64,000 nt of DNA from Chondrus crispus (Eukaryota; Rhodophyta; Florideophyceae; Gigartinales; Gigartinaceae). The notes under the pieces were generated by a model. The model made no database searches, was not told the DNA's origin, and saw nothing but the letters and a program-made list of their open reading frames with translations. A program made the position numbers and the translations under genes. Each line of letters begins with the position of its first letter. Within the stretch, counting starts at the first letter, position 1. Location: the NCBI RefSeq assembly GCF_000350225.1, contig NW_005179334.1, positions 611,619 to 675,618 on the forward strand, in the 5' to 3' direction. Shown one piece after another: positions 9,401 to 22,000 of the stretch.

Positions 9401-9631
9401 TGTACCGGGCGGCGGGTCCTGCTCCAATCAGCCGTCCGCTGGCTGTAGCTCTGCATGCCATGCGGGTACCGCTAGCCAAGGGGAGGGACAGCTGGCCAAC
9501 GACCGGAGGGTTGAATCATTCAACCCTTTCAACTTGAATGACTGCAAGCCGTATGAAGGAATCATCACACTTCCATGCCCAGAGGAGGCACCTTTTTCGG
9601 TCTTTGGCTGCTGCACGGCCAATTAAAACGG

Positions 9632-9683
9632 TCTCGTTGTTTGTCTCGGGACCAGATTGACAGAGACGCATGAAGATACAACC
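9632..9683 (-). repeat. Right arm of the perfect 52-bp inverted repeat
   Basis: Exact reverse complement of 6363-6414. Confidence 0.95.
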
Positions 9684-10244
9684 CCAGGTCATGAGAAGGA
9701 AAATGGAGTGGCCACCTCCATGGCCGGTGGACACTGTTAGTACTCGATACCATCCTTGGAACTCCATGATCTTGGTACATGGATACTGGAGATGTTGGAC
9801 GTGCCAAAAGTGCAGAGAATGTGAGAGGACAAGGATTAATGCTCTAGCGGAAATACACCGTGGAAATAAAGCTGCGACAGGTAAAGTACACTTGCAAGTA
9901 GATCGCAGTCAGAAAACGCAAAGACAGATAACCTGCGCCTTCATTCCCAACCTTGAAACGTACCCAGCAGCACCCGAGATGCCGGTCTCCAATCTACTCG
10001 CGACAGCACATTGAAAATAGCTTGATGCATCCCTGTTCATCTCTCCATCCCTTTTCTTTTTTTCCGCACTTGCCCACCACAACGTACACTTTTCACACAT
10101 ATTAACGTTGAATATACATGTACTGTACAAGAATAACGATAGTAGCGGTGAATAGCGACGACCGCAGCCTCACTGTTTTGACCGACGGTATTAGACTGTA
10201 CGGCCAGGCGTAAGAGGGGTTCGTGGGTTTTAAGGTATGAGACC
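9684..10244. other. Intergenic, nothing certain
   Basis: No supportable gene. A 114-codon plus frame (9670-10014) has no recognisable features. Confidence 0.4.
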
Positions 10245-10758
10245 TCTAGTGTCTAGGTGACAAATGACCTCATATGAGGCCATTTGACCTCATATGAGGT
10301 CACTTTTCAACTTATTTTTCTCGACTTGTGCTAGCACAACAAGACGGAAAAAAGATACTCTCAACACGGCAGTTGACTTCTGCGTTGTGGAAGGGTGGAG
10401 TTTGGTGAGATCTGCATGTCTTCTCCAGCCATTTTTAAAATGCCCAAAAAGGAGCCTTTTTTGACCAACCTCAAAACGTTTTATGTTGATATCTTCGAAA
10501 CCAAAACGCCTGTTTAAAAAGTCAACTCATCATTGATAGTTCATTAGATTCTTAGTCTCTCGGTGCATTGACAACCGCCATCCCAATGTTTTGCAAGATG
10601 TTATTGCCGAGCGCGTATACGTTAAAGAAATGGTGTCCAAACTGAATGTTTTAAAGTTTCGATTTAATTTATATATTTTTGCAAAAAAAAAGCTGGCCTC
10701 ATATGAGGCCATGACTGACCTCATATGAGGTCAAATTGCTTGTCGTCTAGACACTAGA
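10245..10758. mobile_element. Small non-coding TIR element (MITE-like), copy 2, inverted
   Basis: 514 bp, reverse orientation to copy 1. It starts TCTAGTGTCTAGGTGACAAA and ends with the matching inverted CTAGACACTAGA. Each end holds two near-copies of the TGACCTCATATGAGGTCA palindrome, one more than in copy 1. This is the best copy for defining the family's ends. Confidence 0.85.
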
Positions 10759-10932
10759 ATGGTAGGAGAAATTAAACCTTTTGCCCACTTAACAACGCAC
10801 CATGACGAGGCACAATTATAGTTATACCATATATATAGTTATAGACAGCCGATAAAATCCACAACGGCGGTGTCCTACCCTAGGGTACTACGTGCGGCTT
10901 ATTTAGTGTTTCGTCATGCTATACTTATTATG

Positions 10933-11115
10933 TGTGTCTAGGACGACCTTCAATTTGACCTCGAGGCCAGCTTGTTTTTGCAAAATATATATAAATTGAA
11001 TCGAAACTTCAAAAAGTCAGTTTGGACACCATTTCTTTAACATATACGCCCTCGGCAATAACATCTTGCAAAACATTGGGATGGCGGTTGTCAATGCGCA
11101 GAGAGACTAAGATTC
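10933..11115. mobile_element. MITE-like copy 3, left half
   Basis: Same orientation as copy 1. It is cut at GATTC (11111-11115) by the copia element and resumes after the second GATTC at 17553. Its terminal palindrome is degraded. Confidence 0.85.
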
Positions 11116-11644
11116 TGATGTTCAGACTATTGTCGAACCTGACGAAAAACCTAAACGCAGTCGAAAGGGGGAATACTGTTCTGCTGTGCTTTGATTCACT
11201 GCCAATGTTTGGACTGATAGAGTTTACCGTTCACCTCCTTGTTCCTACCGCACTCAGGCCTACTTGGTGACTGAGTACAGAGGAATTCTCGGGGGGGGAT
11301 CTACCGCTAAGTGTTTTTGTAGAGTTACCTAAAAGCCTTATATATCCGATATCCATGCAATTTGCTTTTCCGTTCCAGAGCCTCGAAGCACTGTCCAGTT
11401 GCCCGAAATGCCTTCCAGCTATCCGTTTGCTTCTTATGCTACCCGTCTGCAGCTGGATCGAGTGGCATGGCGTTATTCTCCCTCTGCCGTTACACTTGGG
11501 ATCCACATATGATTCATTGCTGTCGGTACTGTAGTCCAGCAATGTATGTATCTCCCTGAATCAATAAAAACCTCGTAAGTTATCTATTATGTCGCCCCTT
11601 GTGGTTGCTCCCAACAAAGTACAGACATGGTGCGTCAAACGACA
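11116..11644 (-). repeat. 3' LTR of the copia element
   Basis: 529 bp, nearly identical to 17024-17552. On the minus strand it is the downstream LTR. Confidence 0.95.
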
Positions 11645-14600
11645 CACCCCATTTTTTTATGTCCGAGATCCTTAAGACAGTTGACACTGCTGTGTACCGT
11701 TTTTGCTCTGCCGGTTTTGCTTTCCTATAAGAAAAATGTTGCATGTTTTCCTTTTTTTATCCTGCCCCCTGAGTCCTTTTGAGTCTTAACAAGCAATGTC
11801 ACGTCAAAAACCCCTCACGGGTCGTAGCATAACGCCTCATACCGGGCTGGTCGAGACGGCGATGCCTTTCATAGTCTCGTGCTCAACTCAATCTCCAGGC
11901 CTGCAATGCCCTGATGTTTTTTTTGCACACCATCTCAGACGCCATTGCTCCTATCCCTAATCCTGCGTGCGAGTGACCCACTGCCTTGGCTCCATTGTCA
12001 GCCTTCCTTGCATCAAATTTGCCAACACGCCATTCTGGCCCACCTTTGTCATAGCGTCTGCGGGGTTGGTTGGCCCCGGTATATGAGCGATCCCATCGAT
12101 TTCACGGCGCTGATATGATTGACGGATAGCTGCCATATCTATCATAAGGCGCCTCTCAGTGGAGTATGAGTTTCGAGTGACCATATCGAGGAGTGCGCGG
12201 CTATCCGTCATCATTTTCAACGGAAACGTTCGCGTGGTAATTTCCTCGAGGTCATGCTTTATGATAAAAGCCGCATCGAATGCGAATGAAAACCCCATAA
12301 TTTCCCCCGCGAGTGAGGAGTGCGTTACTCTCCTGCATTTCTTGCTCGAGTATTCAAGGATGTTGGCTGCCCCATAGCGATCGCGAAGTATGATAACGTA
12401 GCCAATCTGACTGGATAGGTCCCGGTTGTTCCCAAGGGCGGCGTCGGAGAAAGCGATTATCTCTGTCGATTCCGGGTCGAGATGGGGGTGCACTATCCCT
12501 AGATTCTTGTCCTTCCTCACATGCTTCACGACTGAGTTAGCTTCCTTGATCGCCTCAAGATTGAACTCTCCCTCTCTCACCTGAGTCAGCTTCGCAACGG
12601 CACAGGCAATATCTGGCCGTGTGTTGGTCAGCCAAGCTAGCTTGGCTCTCATGCTTCTGAACTGCGAGTAGTCGGCGTGCGTAACTAGCGGAGTCAGCTT
12701 AATGACGTAGTCTCTTTGAGACATTACAAAACCGCTGCCCGGCCCCTCGTTGACGTCTACGTGTATCCCGCAGAAATTTATGTTCTGTTGAACTCGCTCT
12801 GTGCTCTTGAACATATGCATTGTGCGTTCGTCTCTTCCCAAAAATGTTGATCTCCGCACTGTAATGTGTCGTCAACTCTTACCCCCGACAATCCGATCAA
12901 TTTTCCACCTTTCGTCCGATAGTACAGACTAAGATCGCCGCAGGTCTGTCGCATACCTAGATCAAGAGTGTGGTGTCTGCTGCTGGTCGATCCCCAGTAG
13001 TCGCCGCTCTCGGATAGCCCGTAGAGGGGTTTGATCAGCTTCAGTACGCGGTCCTTGGCAAGTTTCAGTTCGGGTGGTGGGCGAAGGTACACTTCGCGCT
13101 TCAGAGGGAATTCAGATTGTAGGTATGCCTGGGTGATGTCATGCGACCAAATCTTGAACTTCTCTGATGCCGCCATTGACACAATTATCCGAATTGACCT
13201 TTGGTGCAGTGCCGTTGAGTCGTGGATTACGTTAAACTTGTCCCGATCTGTATGGCCCTGTACGACTAGCCGTGCCTTGGGTTTTCTTCAGGGGTTCCTG
13301 CGTTTTTGATTGCGAGCGCGAATCGTGTGCCAAGCAGATTTGCACCCTCCGGCATATCCTTGGAGGCTACCCTTTTCCAAGTTCCCATCTTCTCTAGCCC
13401 CTCAAGCTCCTTCTTTTTCGCACACATGAATCTTTCCTCTCTACCTCTGACGTCGTTGATCGGTAGGGTCTCTGTTAAGTAGACGCCTTGATCTCCGGCG
13501 GAGTTAAAATCGTAGAAGATGTTATCCTCCTCAATATCCCAGTCTGGATCTCGTTCCCAACCGTCGTCTTTGTCTGAAGCTGACTCCGTCCCAGTTGAGC
13601 TCTCTTCGGATAACGACGATTCCTCTCTTGAAATGCTTGCACTGTTGGCGTGCAAGTCGTGGTCGTCTTCGAGATATATCTTTACGCAAGATGCATTAAA
13701 ATCTCTCGCTCTGCCATTGTCCTCTGAGATCGTGATGATCTTGCCATGAACCGCGATAACTTCAAATGGGCCAGTCCAGAGGGAGTGTTTCCCTCTTTTG
13801 CGCCATACGAGTACTGGATCTCCTTCTGAAACGGTCGCATGAGATGAACTAGGTGTCCTCTTCTTGAGGATTGTCTTCATCCTTAGCCTGGCTGTGATTT
13901 TTTCCATCTCTGCCCGTGCAGTCTGCATGAGATTCATGCGCTGCTCTTGCGTTGGTTGTCCACTTGGCTGTGCTGCGATCTTTGGAATTGCACCAAATAC
14001 CAAAATGGTCGGGACGAGTCCTTCCGGGCCGCAAGTATCGTTCATCGCCTTGTTAGAGATGGAGAGTATTAACTCCTTCGTGTAGCCGGGGTGGTCATGC
14101 TTCACCTTGAGATAGATCCGTCTGAGGGGATCATGGTAACGCTCTCCAGCCCCCAACGCGTTAGAGTTTTCCACAGAAGAGATTTCCACGACGACGCCGG
14201 CGTTTTCTGCGTACTCGTTCCACCGTTTGCTTGTGAAAACAGAGCCCAAGTCCGCCTTCAGTATGTCTGGAAGGCCCACATACATTGTCACCCAGCAATG
14301 CAAAAATGTTTCCCACACGTCCTTGGTTGATTCGCCTCGCAAGAATCTAGCGGCTGAGTAATGAGTGTCGTGATCGACGACGTGTAGCAAAGGTTGGTTC
14401 TGTATCCACATGAGGTCGAGAATTGCCATTCGGTTAAAAACTATGCTCTCGGGGATTGTTGCAGTGAACCGTAGCGGCCTCGGCGCATGCAGCTGGCAGT
14501 TGCTACATTGCTGTGAGATGTTGTTCAGGATCTTTCTCGTTTCTGTTGTGGCGTCTCGAGGATCGGCCCGCCTGATCAGGTTGAACAGCTTCTCCGCAGA

Positions 14601-17023
14601 GGGATGATAAAATCCCTGATGCATTCTCTTCAGCTCGGATACTGTAAACAATACCTCGTCTTCTCCCCATGTGTAGTAAAGATGCCCTTTTTTCCTTTCC
14701 AGCGGTATGGTCCACCGGGAATTGTCGTGTACCAGCATGTCTTGCACATTGTTAACGTACAGACCGAATCGATCCAGGGCGTCCAGCCCTATCAAGAGAG
14801 GGATATCGTGCTCGACAACAGCTACCTTAAGTTCGACGTACAAGTTCCCAGGTATGGGGATCCTGATCACTATGGTTCCCATGCTTCGAGCCCGATTTCC
14901 ACCGAAACAAAAACCTTGTTCGATTTCTTAGGTTTGTACTTGAAACCAGCGAAGGAAGCGTACGCTTTTGCTTGATTGAGTCCGCATACTGATGTTGTCG
15001 CTCCGGTGTCAAGACAGGCCCCTCTGAAGGTCTTGTCGTCGTCCGAGTGTTCTGTCTCATGGATCGGAATCTCATCTAGATCACGTGACTGCTGATGGGT
15101 ACTTGTCGCGATATCATTGGTTGTTGATATGATATCCGTCATGTGAATATGAAATTGCTCAATGAAACCTCCCTCCTTCTCGTCGTCGTGCTCCTCTCCA
15201 TATGTCCCTTCGTGACGCTGATCATCTTCTATCGCAAGCCCGATGTCTTGCTCTCCAGCTTCTTCCTGACTTCCTGATTCTCCTCTTGCCATTCCCAGCA
15301 GATCTTCGAAGCGGTCTCCGTACTGGTCTTGCAACTCGCCCATTACCAACAGTACTTCTTTCATTTCCGTCACTTCGTGGATGGCCTTGAGTGCCTTTTT
15401 TCTATCCGGCTCAAAGGTACGTCCGTCCCGCTTACAGTCTGGACAATCCGCCCTTCTGTACCCCCGCTTACCACAGCCGTAGCAATTTCCTCGAAACTGA
15501 CCGTCTCCTGGCTTCGGCGTGTGTCTAGGGTTTGAAATATCGCGTCCGTACATGTCCCCAAACAGTATCCTTCGGCCGAGTGACTTGTCCCCAACCTTAC
15601 TACGGTATCGGCCTCTTTCGCTTCTATTTTCCATGGCCCTCTCCTCTTCTATTGCCTGCGAGCGTAGCGTGGCGTACATTCGCGCAAAGTCCATGTCATG
15701 GGCTCTCGCCGTCGTAGGTCGTGCCCATCGATACTGTCTGACCGCGTTCTTTAGCCAACGCTTCTGATCGAGGTCCGTCTGTGTGCCCTTTGGCACCAGA
15801 TTAACATGCTTGATTATCTCGTCTCTAACTGCCCTTAGCCCTGCTACTAGTGATCCTTGTCTTTGAGCTTGCTCGTACATAGACAACGAGTCTAGGTGCT
15901 CAATTGTAGCCTCTTGGGCTTCGCGGCCGTGAAACGTATCAAGTATGAACTTATTGACTTCATCACATGTTTGGAAGTAGTTGGCGTTGGCCCGAACCTT
16001 CCTTTTGTAGTAGGTCTTGGCCTCTCCGTGCAGAATGGTCTCGATGTTCCTTAATGCTGCGCCTTCCGGTACACCCCATTGATCTGCACAGTTTATGTAG
16101 GAAGAGTACACGTCCTCCCAGTTTTCCCCTTCATTGCCGGCATACTTGTCGGCTCTATCTTTAAATCGCGTAGCTAACCTGCTCAAGACCGAAATTGCGT
16201 GCGCAGAAAGTGGACCTTTTTGCTGACCAACATTATTTCTACTGTCTTCACGCGAGTTCCACCTGCTTGGTACTGTTGACTGATCCCTGGGCCCCTGCGT
16301 ATATGGGGCGTTTGCTGCATGGTTTTCCGGCCCGGGCGTGTACTGGTTGTGTCTTCTGGTTTGTGCGTTGATCTCTCCACCTGCGTCGTAACCATGACCG
16401 AGGAATCTGTTTTCAAGAACCTGCGGCAACGTTTCTTCTCGAGGCCTTAGCCCTGGGGCTCTCATGTCAGCGTATGCAGGGATGTGTTCCAAATCATTCC
16501 TGTGCATACCCTCCATGTTGGTTTCTGATGATGGTGTGCCTTCACGGGCTTGTCGTTCTGCCCTGAGTGACGGCGTGGCCCTTGCTACGAGCTCACGGGC
16601 CATGTCGATTGCATCTTTTGTAGCCTGCGGGTCCCCGTAGTAGTCGGCCAGTGCTTTTTTAATCGTCAAGCCGCGGCGTTTTGCTATAAGGCCCCCACGT
16701 CCGTGGATTACGTCCCTCACTTCTTTGAACATCCTAGGGGCGTTGGCGCTGTTCAGCGTGTTGGGTGAGAAGAACGTCTCTGATGGTAAAAGTTCCACGT
16801 AGCGTTCGTGGATGTCGTCCCCGGCGATATTATCCTGGATGAGTGACTCTAACCAGGACCGAACGTATACCTGTTTGTCATCCCCTTCATCCGGCGTCCA
16901 TTGTAGCTCGGTGACCGCAGTAAATAGCAAAGCTTCCAGTTCTTGATTCCCGGCACTATTGCGTCCCTCGATCATCGTCAAAAAACCTTTGAGTCCGACA
17001 AGGACAGCTGACCTATTCCGGAA

Positions 17024-17552
17024 TGATGTTCAGACTATTGTCGAACCTGACGAAAAACCTAAACGCAGTCGAAAGGGGGAATACTGTTCTGCTGTGCTTT
17101 GATTCACTGCCAATGTTTGGACTGATAGAGTTTACCGTTCACCTCCTTGTTCCTACCGCACTCAGGCCTACTTGGTGACTGAGTACAGAGGAATTCTCGG
17201 GGGGGATCTACCGCTAAGTGTTTTTTGTAGAGTTACCCAAAAACCATATATATCCGATATCCATGCAATTTGCTTTTCCGTTCCAGAGCCTCGTAGCACT
17301 GTCCAGTTGCCCGAAATGCCTTCCAGCTATCCGTTTGCTTCTTATGCTACCCGTCTGCAGCTGGATCGAGTGGCATGGCGTTATTCTCCCTCTGCCGTTA
17401 CACTTGGGATCCATATATGATTCATTGCTGTCGGTGCTGTAGTCCAGCAATGTATGTATCTCTCTGAATCAATAAAAACCTCGTAAGTTATCTATTATGT
17501 CGCCCCTTGTGGTTGCTCCCAACAAAGTACAGACATGGTGCGTCAAACGACA
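17024..17552 (-). repeat. 5' LTR of the copia element
   Basis: 529 bp, followed on the minus strand by the presumed primer site and gag. Confidence 0.95.
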
Positions 17553-17837
17553 GATTCTAATGAAGTTTCAATGATCAGTTGAATTTTAAACAGGCGTTTT
17601 GGTTTCGAAGATATCAACATAAAACGTTTTGAGGTTGGTCAAAAAGGCTCCCTTTTTGGGCATTTTAAAAATGGCTGGAAAAGACGTGCAGATCTCACTA
17701 AACTCCACCCTTCCGCAACGCAGAAGTCAACTGCGGTGGCGAGAGTATCTTTTTCCATCTTGTTGAGCTGGCGCAAGTCAAGAAAAAATAAGTTGAAAGT
17801 GACCTCATATGAGGTCATTTGTCTCCTAGAGAACTAG
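17553..17837. mobile_element. MITE-like copy 3, right half
   Basis: Begins with the duplicated GATTC, continues the interior seen in copies 1 and 2, and ends after a TGACCTCATATGAGGTCA-type palindrome and a worn terminal repeat. Confidence 0.85.
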
Positions 17838-18130
17838 GCCCTCAGAAGACCGAAAATTTCTCCAGGCGACAGGAAGGGTAGAAGATACGTGAAGCACTAA
17901 AGGATTGAATGTTGTTTGGTGCATACGCTGTGCTATGTTGTTCACAAAAGTATCGGATACGAAGAAAGGGGGGAGAAAAACGGAAACGACGTTCTCGTAT
18001 TGTAGAGAGTTTGTTACGCAAAAGTAAGTCACAGGATAAATTGTGCTCTATATCTGGCCATCCAGAATAGGGCAATACTTCAGGGTAACGCAAACAAGCA
18101 ATAAACATGCCATATGGGTACACCGCGGGG

Positions 18131-18189
18131 ATTTCATCTGGGGCCAGCATACATATCATCATGATATGTATGGTGGCCCCAGATGAAAT
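18131..18189. repeat. 59-bp near-perfect palindrome
   Basis: 29-base arms around one base, with one mismatched pair. It starts ATTTCATCTGGGGCCA. Confidence 0.95.
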
Positions 18190-18193
18190 GCAC

Positions 18194-18233
18194 TATACTC
18201 CAGGTGGCAATATATATTGCCACCTGGAGTATA
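18194..18233. repeat. 40-bp perfect palindrome
   Basis: TATACTCCAGGTGGCAATAT followed at once by its exact reverse complement. It lies four bases after the 59-bp palindrome. Confidence 0.97.
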
Positions 18234-18814
18234 CTGCATGCCTTCCCGAAGTTGCGTGAAAGATGACACGTGTGCACATATTTGGCCACGAGAAGCCCAA
18301 CGGCCCTACTTACGCATGGCGCAAACATGAGTAATGCGCGGTCGCGTAACGTAATAACATGGATGATTGTTGCACAGTCGGCGGGCAATGTCTGTAAAGG
18401 TGAAGGTGGAGGTGCTTTGCCCTCTTGGTTTATTGTAAAGGACACTATCTTTAAGTAGAGCGACGGAAATGCCGCTAGAGATATATAAACGAGGTGTTGT
18501 GAGGTTGGGCGATAAACGTTTGAAGGAATGGTTGGTTGTTATTTTTCTTCTTGGTTACTGTAGCAGTCTGCTGTCTGCTGCCATTTTGCGGTGGACGTCT
18601 GGAATTTGGCTACAGTATTGCCAAATTCGGTACCTACCAGCCCCCTACGGCTCCATCCCCGGGACCGATATGGTACCCGTCTGGTATAAGAGAATAGACC
18701 CAATGCACCTCAGTAAAAAGGCATCAGCCTCTCCGTTTTTCTCCTTTGAGCCAGGAGCCCTTGCAGGGCCCCAGAGAGCACTCTGCGATTGCTAGCAACA
18801 GTTACCTTTGTCCT

Positions 18815-19039
18815 TGTGGTGCCTGCACGAGAAAGTGTGAAGGGAGAGTGAAGTTCTCTGCCTCCTCTTTATTGTATGAAGATCTGACTTCGTCTTAAGT
18901 ATACGAGGGAGAGAGAAAAAAGGATAAACTAAAAACCATATCCGTAATGATGCCTAAAATGGCAACTGGCAAGATGCCATGCCTGTAGAGAAATGTTGCC
19001 TAAAATGGGAACAGGTAGGTGGTGGCAAAGTGCCACCAT
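18815..19039 (-). repeat. 3' LTR of gypsy F
   Basis: 225 bp, TG start on the plus strand. A GGAAGAGGGGAC polypurine tract precedes it on the minus strand. Confidence 0.93.
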
Positions 19040-22000
19040 AGTCCCCTCTTCCAAGAAGCAGCTTTGCTTTCACGAGCTGCTGCTGCTAGTTCCTGATTTG
19101 CAAAGCTTTGAAGGAACTGCTCGAGCATCTCTGGGATATCCTTTCGTATGGTAACAAAAGGTTCCCACGTTGGCTGCTCACGTGTAAAGACCCTCCATTT
19201 GCACTTGACTTCGAACTGCTTCGTCTCGGCGTTGAAGCGTAAACCTAGAATTTTCGTCACTGTATTGTAGTGCGGGTCTTTGTGATCTATTGTGTCCAAA
19301 AGGATTTCAGATAACTCGAGTGTGGAGTCGGTATAGAACTTCAGACGACTAACATGAACCAAAGCATGCGAGGCATCCAGCAGATCCTCGACTTCGTACA
19401 CCAGAGCGGACTCACAGCGTAGCGTACAACACGGCGAGGACCTTTCCAGCGTACTCTGAGCTTGTTACCCGACTTACCCTCGGAGTCGGCGACGAGAACA
19501 AAGTCGCCGACATCGAAATTGACTTCGCGAACACCCGTGCGTTTGTTGTGACTTTCAAGTGCCTGTTGACGCTTGCGGGTCCTTGTTTCAGAAACATTAC
19601 GATGAAGTTCGTCTAGGGCTTTGATCAAGGAATCAGTGTGAACTAGCTTCCGAGCTTTCACAAAATCCAAGGAGACTGGAGTGGCTGGGGCTGGTGGTAA
19701 AAGTGTTTGCAGAGGGTTGTCAGCCGGTAGACCCGTGAATACAGTGACGGGGGCGCGGTTTCCCAGGCTTGGGCGAGTCGAGTGATTAAGAATGCTTTGA
19801 ACCAGACGAATAACGGATGGCCATTCCACAAGCTTGAGACGGAACTCAGAAATCAACGCCCTGGCTGCGCCTAGAACCTCCTTGCACATAGATACTACAG
19901 TTCCATTGGACTGTGGGTGATAAGGAGTTGTAAAGTGGTGAAAGGCATGGAGCTCTCGATTGAGCAGAGACATTGTCTGGTTCTTGACATGAGAGCCTTG
20001 GTCCGATACCCAGGTGAGCACAACACCGAAAGAGGCAAACCAACGTAGTAAGACATCCACAACAGCTTCTGCGTCATCCGTAGCACACGGTTCAAGCCAA
20101 ACAAAGGATGAGGCGTCATCCTTTATGATAAGACAGTAGGTGACATTGGTGATACTGTCGCCAAGATATAGGAAGTCGAAATGTATCAGCTCGTTGGGTT
20201 TTTCAGCATGAAGCGCGTGCGAGAGTGTGCGAGGGATGCTAAGGCCCCCGATAGTAGACGAACAGTGCAAACAAGTGTTGCAAAAAACGGAGATGTCGGT
20301 CCGCATATGCTCCCAGAAAAAGTAGCCGTGCACATTGGCAAAAGTTGCATCAGTACCGCGATGACCACCACGGCCACAATGACCAATTATGCATAGTCTA
20401 AGCTGCATTTGAGTGGCTGTGACTGGAATCCAAATCAACCCTGAACGGTAGACTCGTAGTCCATGAGAGTTTTTCCCAGAGGGGGGAATTTCCCCAGCCT
20501 CATCAGGAGGAGAATTGCTAGCCAAACGTTGGACTTCTGCAAGATCATGGTGGGTCGGCCATGTGAGATCTGGTTGGAGGTGCGGGGCGACAGGCGCACG
20601 CATCAGGGACGCCAATTTGGGAGGGAGACGTACAAAATCCGTGGCGCCCCAGCGAGATAGAAGGTCGGCCCAAACATTGTCGTCTCCAGCAATGTGCATG
20701 ATGTTGTAGCGGAAAGCCGCGAGCTTCATTGACCATCGTTCTATTTTGCTGGCCACGTGTTTCGCAATGTTTGGAGTGACGGTGAACGGGTTGAAAATGA
20801 AAGTCAAATTCTTGTGGTCTGTAAAAAGCCAAAAGCCCGAGGGTCGAAGCAGGATGTAGTCCAAGCGCGTGACCGACTCGACAATCGCAAAGCCTTCTTT
20901 TTCAGGAGTAGATCAGCTAGCAGCGCTTTTGCGGAACGAACCAGACAAGAAAGAAAGCGGTTCGTGACGTTGATCAACACAAGGAAGATCCTTGTCTTCA
21001 GAAGGGATCTGTGTGAGTACCGCTGCCCAATGCTTATCGGAAGCGTCTGTAGAAAGACACAATATTTTTGAGTCATCGGGATGCGCAAGAGTGGCTACGT
21101 CATGTAGTGCTTGTTTGACCGAGCGGAAACAGGATAGGTGGTCAGTATTCCAAGAGGTGCGGTGCAAAGCAATTTTCTGGGCACATTTGCGTGTGCGTTT
21201 GCCGGCCTTATCATACCCTTCTTCCAATAGCGACGCGAGGAGTTCAATCAGTTGATTAAATTGTGGAATGGAGGACCGCATCCAGTTCGCAGCGCAGACA
21301 AACTGCTGCAATTCGGCACCGTTTGTGGGCTCTGTAATTGCGAGTAGAGCGGACAGACGACGGGGATCCAGACGGACTCCGTGACGGCTTATAAGTCTAC
21401 CGCATCAATTGACCTGACGAAGAAAAAGACGACACTTTCTAGAGTGTAGTTTCAAACCATATTGCCTACAGAGAGCAAAAAACTGCTCCAACACGTGCAG
21501 TAGCTCGGCCTCAGTACGAGCGTGCGCTAGAATATCGTCCAACCATTGAAGAAGGCGTTCTCGAAGTAGCGAGAACACGTCCTGGATACTACTTTGGAAG
21601 TAGGCTACGGCATTGATCTGTCCATGCAACACGCGTGTCGGCGAATACACCCCATCAGGACAGATAAAACTTTAGCATTCCTGAGACTCAGCTTCCAAAG
21701 GAAGCTGCCAGTAGCCATGACAAAAGTCCAAGCACGCGTAGCATGTCGTGGCACGAATCTGTGACAAGACACTGTCGATGTGCGGCATTGGCCAGACAAT
21801 AGGCTTCGTTTGTGCGTTGACAGGGCGTAAGTCCACTGTGAAGCGGAATTGCTCCGGTCCTGGTTTTGGGACAATTAGCGGAGCGGAAGCCCAACGACTG
21901 TTCGGATTGCGGTAGATTATACCAAGTTGGAGCAGCTCATTCACCTTCTTGCGAAGAAAAGCGGTCTGAGATGGGGAGTATCGACGGAGTTTGACCCTGA

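Larger units (their letters stand above)
8439..9631. other. GC-rich upstream region with many dyads
   Basis: No gene supported. Structures seen are: a perfect 16-bp palindrome GCAACGGTACCGTTGC (8730-8745); two direct copies of a GCCGAGCT...AGCTCGGC dyad (about 8757-8792 and 8812-8847); four tandem AGGGGGCGCG units (9091-9130); a GACTGTTCA/TGAACAGTC hairpin (about 9315-9341); and a large hairpin at 9342-9400. Open frames here are products of the GC bias. Confidence 0.6.
11116..17552 (-). mobile_element. Ty1/copia LTR retrotransposon, broken
   Basis: Two 529-bp LTRs (11116-11644 and 17024-17552), TG...CA ends and a GATTC target duplication define it exactly. Parts on the minus strand run in copia order: gag (about 14.9-17.0 kb), protease with integrase (about 13.3-14.9 kb), reverse transcriptase (around 12.8-13.2 kb, with the copia AYLQS and KPLYGL-type motifs) and RNase H (about 12.0-12.8 kb). 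A purine-rich tract precedes the 3' LTR. LTRs differ at roughly 9 of 529 positions by eye, so the insertion is fairly recent. Coding capacity is broken in about three places. Confidence 0.93.
17838..18809. other. Intergenic with paired palindromes
   Basis: No gene I can support; a 108-codon plus frame at 18469-18795 is unrecognised. The notable content is the two adjacent palindromes at 18131-18233. Confidence 0.45.

Noticed and set aside
8863-9448. Overlapping plus frames of 157 and 168 codons
   Set aside because: They run through a tandem repeat and a hairpin, are Arg/Gly rich, and have no recognisable features.
3350-18233. CRISPR array
   Set aside because: The palindromic repeats are few, lack regular spacers and belong to eukaryotic mobile elements.
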